A DNA stretch of 64,000 bases from Atherix ibis (taxonomy: Eukaryota > Arthropoda > Insecta > Diptera > Athericidae). Below, piece by piece: positions 57,455 to 64,000 of the stretch. Location: contig OY282605.1 in NCBI GenBank assembly GCA_958298945.1, positions 30,234,811-30,298,810 on the forward strand. Reading direction: 5' to 3'. Under the pieces are notes generated by a model, which was not told the origin of the DNA, ran no database searches, and saw only the letters and a list, made by a program, of their open reading frames with translations. Each line of letters begins with the position of its first letter. The stretch's first letter is position 1. A program made the position numbers and the translations under genes.

Positions 57455-58122
57455 TCAAGAGTGGAGGTGTCTAAATAATAACACGGACCATAACTTTTTC
57501 GGGAATCGATCCTTCAATATTTGTGCCAAGGTCGGACCCGGAGGATATGGTTTTGATTGCCTACTGCTAAAATAGCAAAATTTTGTTTGTCTCTTCGGAG
57601 ATGGGAGTATGGCCATCTGGTCGCGGAATTTATCCCACACTTCGGTGCAAACAAAACACGAAATATTATCGTGAACCGTAGGAATGTATACATGACAACA
57701 GTCTTGCCAATCCTCATGTGTTCTTAGAAGAATGGGGTTCTCAGCCAAGACCATTGCAAACTCTTGTCTAGAGGATCCTTTGAAGAATTGTTGGCCATCT
57801 ACATGACGATGGACGATTCTGGAGCCTGTTTAACGATGAGCTCCTGAAAAGTGATAGCGACCGCTCGATTGTGGTTAAAATTAAGCTCAATAGGTTGCGG
57901 TGAGTTGGACGCTTAATCCATATAGATGAGGATTAACCTGCCCGGAAAATCTACAGTGGCTCTTTTTATATTCCCAGAAGTTAAGATAAGCCCTGCCTTC
58001 GGGGAAACGATGGCGCTAGTGACGACACCAAAAACATGCTGGGAGTATCGAACTGGAAGACCGTGATACGAAGCCAGGACGTCGGAAGACCTTTGATTAA
58101 GTAGGTCAAGACCGGACCACAT
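57455..58122 (-). other. unclassified transposon-like coding relic
   Basis: Two minus-strand frames in G/C-richer DNA: 57913-58122 (LNQRSSDVLASYHGLPVRYS, then VVTSAIVSPKAGLILTSGNI) and 57455-57754 (VWDKFRDQMAILPSPKRQTK, then PYPPGPTLAQILKDRFPKKL). Composition is protein-like. The first has a faint resemblance to the endonuclease of R1-like elements, but I cannot name a family with confidence. Neighbouring RT remnants make a retrotransposon origin likely. Confidence 0.35.
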
Positions 58123-58132
58123 TGTTTTCGAG

Positions 58133-58176
58133 AGTAGTGCAATTTTAGGTTTTATAAAGCCTAAAATTGCACTACT
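58133..58176. repeat. 44-bp near-perfect palindrome
   Basis: Arms of 17 bp (AGTAGTGCAATTTTAGG and its exact complement) around a 10-base AT core that is itself almost palindromic. Confidence 0.93.
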
Positions 58177-58264
58177 ATCAGAAAGAGAACTGTTAAGTAT
58201 AATTACCTCGGTACACTTATATTTCTCCTTAGTTAGACCAATTTAAGAATGTGCACTTATTGAG

Positions 58265-59183
58265 CTAAGACTTCCACCATACATAAATCGGCTTAATCCG
58301 ATTTGTTCTTCATTCCCCAACTATTAAAGTGAAAGAGAGACTATTAGGCTCTTGCCCCTGAAAGATACAGCTATACGATCTATACAATCAAGTGGCTTAT
58401 GGGTTTTGGCAAACCCGCGGTACCAAAACTGGCCTAGCAGTGCCAAAAAATTACAAGTTTTCTTACTGTAGCTCTTTGATCAAAGGGTACTCTCCAGGTA
58501 CTCTTAAAAGGAGAACTGACTGATACCACGGGGGTCGGGAGCCCCACGGTGGTATGTCCGCCGTACCAGGCCTGGATAAGGAGTCTCTAGATGGAACGTG
58601 GGTGATTGTGGTTATCATCTACTCAATCGGAGGTTCAGTCTTATGACTGAAGCTAAGGGATGGAAGAATTCCTGGTACTATAATTGAAGATGATAGTAAG
58701 GATACCTGCTACTATCACTGCTGATGATAGTAGAGGCTCATGTTGGCCTTTTTTCCAACAGTTTGGGTAACTAGCTTGTAACTGATTACTGACGGTTAGC
58801 AAATGCACCTACCTGTGATAGATGGAGCTGCTTTAGACACAGGACCAGCTAGTTGCACAAATATTCATGGAGTAATGAAGATTGAATGTTGGCCTGATTC
58901 ATGCATGGGACACGAAAGATGGTTAAGAAATTGATGAAATTGAGAAAGTAGAAAGAATACAAAGAAGAAGAAGAAGAAAAGAAGAAAACGAGAGCACCTG
59001 AGAGTATGTTCCAATGCAAGAAGTGGCCCAAGCTGGAAATCAAAGAAGAATGCATTGAATTTATGAGAGCTGGGCTGATAAAGCGTTGGGTAATGAGCTA
59101 GGGTATAGATTGAGATGCGTGCAATTACTTGGACCAAGTCAGCTAAGTTGGCTTTGCGTGTTGATTGGGCGTATCTTTATCTC
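58265..59183 (+). repeat. unclassified repeat family U, copy 2, proximal part
   Basis: Aligns by eye with 16755-16507 and 15410-14900 read on the minus strand. It includes CGATTTGTTCTT, TACTGTAGCTCTTT, CCACGGTGGTATGTCCGCC, GATGATAGTAGAG, GGACACGAAAGATGGTTA, GGAAATCAAAG and TTGATTGGGCGTATC in the same order. An AAG/GAA-rich patch occurs at 58963-58993. No protein family recognised. The copy is interrupted by mariner C2. Confidence 0.75.
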
Positions 59184-59185
59184 TA

Positions 59186-60413
59186 CCAGGTATATAAGCT
59201 TAAATCCGCTGTTTTTTGGTCAAAAAAACACATGTTTTTTTCATAGAAAGCAGAAACAAATTTATTCAAAGTACTTGTTCTCGCTAGCTACATATTTTTC
59301 TTACCTCACGGGCAATTTGTGGATACTACGCCAAAAAAATTCCTTCTCTTTCGAGGCAATTCACTCATCAAGCCATTTTCGGACTTCTTCGTAAGAATCG
59401 AAGTGCTGCTTAGCGAGCGCGTGGCCCATTGACGAAAACACGTATTATTGGGAAGGGGGCAGGTCTGGTGAATAAGCGGGATAGGGTAGCACCTCCCAGT
59501 TGAGTGTCTCCAAGTAGTTTCGGACCATTTTTGACGTGTGCGATGGTGCGTTGTCGTGGAGCAAAATCAGCTTGTCATGTCTTTTTTGATAATCCATCCT
59601 TTTTTCACGCAGAGCATGGTGCAATTTGATCAGTTGTTGGTCATAGCTGATCCCACCAAACGCACAGCATCGTCTTCTGTGCGAAGCGATTTGGTCTTGA
59701 GGAAGATGTTGATGGTTGGCCTGGATCAACCCACTATTTTTTGCGTTAAGAATTCTCGAAATATATCCACTTTTCATCACGTGTCACAATTCGATGGAGA
59801 AACGACTGTCTTTTTTGTCTGGCGAGCAAGTTTGCGCATGTGTTTTGACGTCGCTCCATCTGCCTATCGTTCAATTCATGCGGCACCCATTTTCCGATTT
59901 TTTCAATCTTCCCCATAGCACGCAGATGCATGAAAATGGCTGATTGAGTAACACCCAATTGCTCCGCGAGCATTTTTTCCGATTGGGTATCGTCTTCGTC
60001 CAAAAAAGCCTGCAATTGATGGTCCTCAAACTTCCTACGCCGATTTTCATGCTTCTTGTCCCACAATTCAAAATTGCCATCTTTGAACCGACGAAAACAA
60101 TCTTGGCACGTTGTTTCCGATAAAGCACTGTCACTATAGGCCTCCATAAGCGTTCGATGCGATTCGGCAACCGATTTCTTCAAATTGAAGCAGAAAAGCA
60201 GAGTTTCCCGCATATGCTATTTTTCTGTCACAAAACTAGACATGATTACCAAAGGAAAATTGTTTGTTTTTGTACGAAATTGCTGACAATGTGCACTGAT
60301 TAATGTTCACAAATATCAAACTCATAAAAAAAAGTATAACATGTTCATGGTAGCTTAATACGCTCACTTACGCCATCTATTACTAAACAGCAGATTTAAG
60401 CTTATACACTTGG
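59186..60413 (-). mobile_element. mariner C2, 1228 bp, degraded (DD34D)
   Basis: TA at 59184-59185 and 60414-60415. Inverted repeats CCAGGTATATAAGCTTAAAT and near-complement. The transposase reads leftward from about 60243: MRETLLFCFNLKKSVAESHR, FRRFKDGNFELWDKK, LGVTQSAIFMHLRAMGKIEK, HRIVTRDEKWIYFENS with the first Asp, then a damaged middle and LLHDNAPSHTSKMVRNYLET with the second Asp. SPDLPPSQ replaces the SPDLAPSDY block, so the third Asp is lost and a stop follows. The end EEVRKWLDE, FFWRSIHKLPVR, ENKYFE is still readable near 59265-59400. Inserted into repeat U. Confidence 0.94.
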
Positions 60414-60415
60414 TA

Positions 60416-60475
60416 TGGTCAAAGGCGGCCCGTGGTATAATGTCTAACAATAGGTATGCCACATTGAATAATATT
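60416..60475 (+). repeat. unclassified repeat family U, copy 2, distal part
   Basis: Continues the alignment with copy 1 past mariner C2: GGCGGCCCGTGGTATAATGT here against GGCGACCCGTGCTAGTATGT at about 14870 on the minus strand. The true end of the family is not defined. Confidence 0.65.
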
Positions 60476-62290
60476 ATATTAATGTCAGGCTCTTGCAAAT
60501 AGGGTTTCGCTTAGATGACTCAAATAAAACTTACGGCAATGGGCCAATTCTACAAGGCAGCTCTTCTACGTCTGATTATGGATTATACGCATCAATTAGC
60601 CATATTTCTCTTGATGGTTCTAGTGAATTTATATCCCACTACTTTTAAGAATCCATTTAAAAGATGTCTGCTTACTCAGAACTTGTAGATTGTTTTTTAG
60701 TTTTATTCCTTCTCTCATTTGAAACGAATTTTATAGATCAATGAATAATTTCCTATTGTAAAAGTCTGTGTTAAAGTTTAAATTTCTTAAAAAAATACAT
60801 AAAAATTACAAAAATGTTCCTGAAGGCATTCATTTTTATTTCATAATCTTTTACATTGACATTTTCCTTTAACAAAAATTTAAAATCTTATGAAATGCAC
60901 TTTAAGTATATGAAGAAAAAATTCCTGAAAAATAAATGTTTTTGCATATAGAACACACTCATATGAATCGAATTTAAAATGCACAATTTTATGAAGTTTC
61001 TTTGAGAATGTAATTTATTTTTGCTCTAAGCGTATTGTCAAAATTTTGTTAATATAATTTTTTTTTTTAAATTCTATTATAAACTAATTTTTATATTATG
61101 GGACAAAATACATACGAGAATTTGAAGAATTTTCTAACTGACTAATATTATATTGCCTTAAGTTAAATAAACAGAGTCTTCTGTTAGTTTTCTATACCAA
61201 AGTTTTCTATTTTCAATAGAAATTTTGACCCCGTAAATATAATAAATATTTTTGACAAAACCAAAAGAAATTATGTAGCTTCTAGTTAATCTTTTCAACT
61301 TCTTAAAAGTAAAACTTCATTTATATCTAATTTCTTAAATTAGTTTATTTTAAAATAAATAATAAAACAATTTTCCTATCCTTAATAATTTTTTTTTCTT
61401 TCTTTTTGAAGCTGGTCTCTGTAAATTCTTTAAAATAAGTTTTGTTAACTAACAATTGAGAGCATAGTAAACTATTTAGAATTTAACAATTAGAAAATTT
61501 CAAATGCCCAAAGGCAGTCGTGTAATTTCTTAACATAAAACTTCTAATATCTGCACACAATTGGAATGCAAAAGTGCATTCAAATAGGTCACTTCCGTAA
61601 ACAGTTTTCAGAGCATATCGCTTTTGGGTAACTTATCCTAAGTTCTAACATCGAATTTCAACCAAACTTAGATAAGTTCGACCCAAAAACATTTTGAGCG
61701 AATATCGAAAATCTGAAAATATCTAATAAATTAACACTGAGACTTTGTGCAGAAGAATTGAATTTATTCTAGAAATATTATAAAGTTTAATATAAAAAAG
61801 TACATTTTTATAAAAAAAAAGTTTAATGAAAAAAAGAAGTACAATTTCATAAAGCAGTGAGTTTCTTGAAAAATCTTCCCCTACCGAATGGCTCAATGCA
61901 TTCTAATCGTGACAAAGTTCACTTCATCAGTTAAGCTCATCTATTTTATTTTCGTATATATTTGTACGATTTGGAAAGGATATCGGAGTATTCCTTATGA
62001 TTGTAATGGAATTTACTGAAAACTATTCTCTAACTTTTCCTCCAGCTGTGATTTTTCATTATTTTCAAGTAAACAATTCCATTCAAGCGCATAAAGGTCC
62101 AGGATAACACTGTACATATTTATTTAATGCAATATTGATACTATATTTTTTAAATTTTTTTATTAATTAAATTTTTCAAAAAAAACCAAGCCATTAAATA
62201 AGATTGTATTGAAAAAAAATGAGTATTGTTCATATTGATTTTTGTATTAAAGAAATTATGTTAATATTTGACTGCACATTTTACTTATAA
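60476..62290. other. AT-rich spacer without recognisable gene
   Basis: No gene motif or repeat structure seen. Confidence 0.5.
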
Positions 62291-62295
62291 TATAA

Positions 62296-63145
62296 GGGCT
62301 GAATGATAAGTCAGTGATAAATGAAACAAAGAATTGAAAAAAATATACAATATTGTTTTTTTTTTAGCTTAATGCACTTTGTTTGACGATATTTCAATTT
62401 CTTTATACCATCTGTGTAGTAAAATTTATCAAATTCTGCAAAATAGGCATCCGTTTTGGATATCATACCATACAGCATGATTTGTTATTAAATTTTGCAA
62501 AATGAGCCTCAGTTTCAGCTACAATGTCCGAATTGATGGTAAATTTCATTCCACCATGTCATTTTTTCATGTTTGGAAATGGAAAAAAGTCGCAGGAAGC
62601 CAAATCTACAGAATACGTTGAGTGGGATAATAATTCATAATATAATTCTATTGATTTTACTGTTGCAATTGCAGATGAATATACAGGTGCATGGTCATCA
62701 CGAAACAGAATTTTTGTTGTTGCCAAATGTTGTCATTTTGTCTTTACCATTTCTGCTGATGGAATCGTTTTAGCCTTTTTTGGTTCGCATTCGCTAGTAG
62801 AAGTTCATTATTTTGAGGGAACTTCGGTTTCTGGTGTAGAATATTGAATCCACGTTTCATTAAAGGTTATGACTTAATACAAAAATTTATTTAGATTATA
62901 CTTAAAAGGATTTATACACTCCATTAAAGTCACTACACGAAAATGTTTTTGGTCAGGTGTTAGCACCAATACCCTTTGCATTACTCGTCCCGCCAATACC
63001 CTTCGCATACCCAAAAATTCACAAAAAAAGTTGCTTACACGTAATTTTCAGATGTTTACTATAAAAAATTTCTCATACATTTTCTATTGACAGTCTTTTT
63101 AATCGATATCATATAATTTATTAGTCATTCTTTTGGTAGTTATTT
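62296..63145 (-). mobile_element. mariner I1, degraded
   Basis: The left end AGGGCTGAATGATAAGTCAG is preceded by TA. The minus strand reads VLTPDQKHFRVVTLMECINP, VITFNETWIQYSTPETEVPS (first catalytic Asp is Asn), FRDDHAPVYSSAIATVKSIE (second-Asp block) and STYSVDLASCDFF (third Asp). Stops interrupt it. Related in pattern to family E but much older. The right end is not resolved. Confidence 0.78.
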
Positions 63146-63185
63146 CAATTGGGCGTCCTTGGAAATTCAGTAAAATTGAAGCATA

Positions 63186-63892
63186 CGAGGTCTGGTCAAA
63201 AAGTATCGCGAATTTTGTGTTTCATGAGGCTTTCAATTTCGGGAATAAGAAAAAGTCACAGGGGGCTAGATCTGGAGAATACGGTGGCTGCGGCATTATT
63301 AGTGTGTTGTTTTTGGCCAAAAATTTGCGCACAAGCAACGATGCGTGAGCAGGGGCGTTATCATGGTGCAAAAGCCAATTTTTGTTCTTCCACAAATCCG
63401 ACCGTTTCCGGCTGATTGCTTCACAAAACTTGCGCATAACTTGCAGGTAATATTCCTTATTAGGGGCACAACGCCCCTGCAATCGAAGAAAACTTTAAGC
63501 AAAACCTTCACATTCGACCGAACTTGGCGCGCTTTTTTCGGTCTTGGCTCATGCGGCAGCTTCCATTGAGATGATTGAGCTTTGGTTTGCACGTCATAAC
63601 CATAAACCCATGATTCGTCACCAGTTGTGACTCTCTGAAGCAAATTTGGGTCGTTGCGGACAGAGTCTAACAACTCCTTAACAATGTTAAATTGAGCAAA
63701 AATCGAAGACGCGCCAAAACACGTGCAAGCAAAGCAGCTGTAAAAAATTAACTGAGCATTCAAAATGGCCGAACTTATCGACCTAAGTGATAAAAATAAG
63801 TATCAACATAACGCCACAAAAAAAAAATCAAAAATCGAATGTACGTAACCCGCGGAAATTCAAATTTCGCTATACTTTTTGAACAGACCTCG
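63186..63892 (-). mobile_element. mariner B5, 707 bp, deleted at both sides of the gene
   Basis: TA at 63184-63185 and 63893-63894. Starting from the right end, the B-family 5' leader passes at about 63690-63703 directly into NIVKELLDSVRNDPNLLQRV, the same N-terminal deletion as in B2-B4. Then TGDESWVYGYDVQTKAQSSQ with the first Asp, FCEAISRKRSDLWKNKNWLL, HHDNAPAHASLLV (second Asp) and PPYSPDLAPCDFFLF (third Asp). The tail after PKLK is cut and joined to the left inverted repeat. All three catalytic Asp residues are present, but there is no DNA-binding domain. Confidence 0.94.
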
Positions 63893-64000
63893 TAATCATA
63901 ATATTTTGAAGCTTACACATACTTTTTGTTTCAAATATTTTTATTTTCATCAAGAAATAGTATTTGATTAACACATAAAATTCACTTTTTTCATATTAAT

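Noticed and set aside
1..64000. CRISPR array, operon or prokaryotic island
   Set aside because: No regularly spaced repeats with unique spacers and no prokaryotic gene organisation; the content is typical of an arthropod nuclear genome.

Overview
The window looks like gene-poor, AT-rich nuclear DNA of an insect (at least an arthropod). The evidence is many decayed Tc1/mariner copies of insect type (DD34D and DD41D, the second being the 'rosa' pattern), R1-like, RTE-like and Jockey/CR1-like non-LTR retrotransposons, and a nuclear piece of mitochondrial ND5 that reads sensibly only with the invertebrate mitochondrial code (TGA=Trp, AGA=Ser, ATA=Met). I found no host protein-coding gene that I can defend. 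Nearly every protein-like segment is a broken transposon gene, and the rest is low-complexity A/T-rich spacer.

Layout: 0.1-1.3 kb mariner A; 5.2-5.8 kb non-LTR RNase H; 7.15-8 kb SINE-like unit and a Tc1 tail; 9.75-11.7 kb two abutting mariners (B1, C1), B1 being bracketed by a 33-bp direct repeat; 12.5-13.25 kb RTE-like RT; 14.8-16.75 kb unclassified repeat U (copy 1) split by a 5'-truncated R1-like insertion with a 14-bp target duplication; 19-20 kb R1-like RT and a 45-bp minisatellite; 20.2-21.85 kb mariners E1 and J1; 24.26-27.8 kb mariners D1, G1, H1, I2; 30.5-32.9 kb mariners E2 and B2; 35.2-38.3 kb a three-layer nest (old RT, Jockey-like insertion with 13-bp TSD, mariner B3); 40.5-44.5 kb mariners D2, B4, F1 and non-LTR scraps; 46.5-52.5 kb rosa-type F2, F3, G2; 55.5-57.3 kb RT split by a TIR element that contains the ND5 fragment; 58.3-60.5 kb repeat U (copy 2) split by mariner C2; 62.3-63.9 kb mariners I1 and B5.

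The interest lies in the order of insertions. At several places the sequence shows a clean target duplication, and joining the flanks restores a reading frame or a repeat alignment. Four of the five B-family mariners share one internal deletion that removes the N-terminal DNA-binding region, which points to a non-autonomous subfamily. The 1026-bp TIR element with its ND5 insert is the most unusual object here. I saw no sign of an operon-like or otherwise new multi-gene system.
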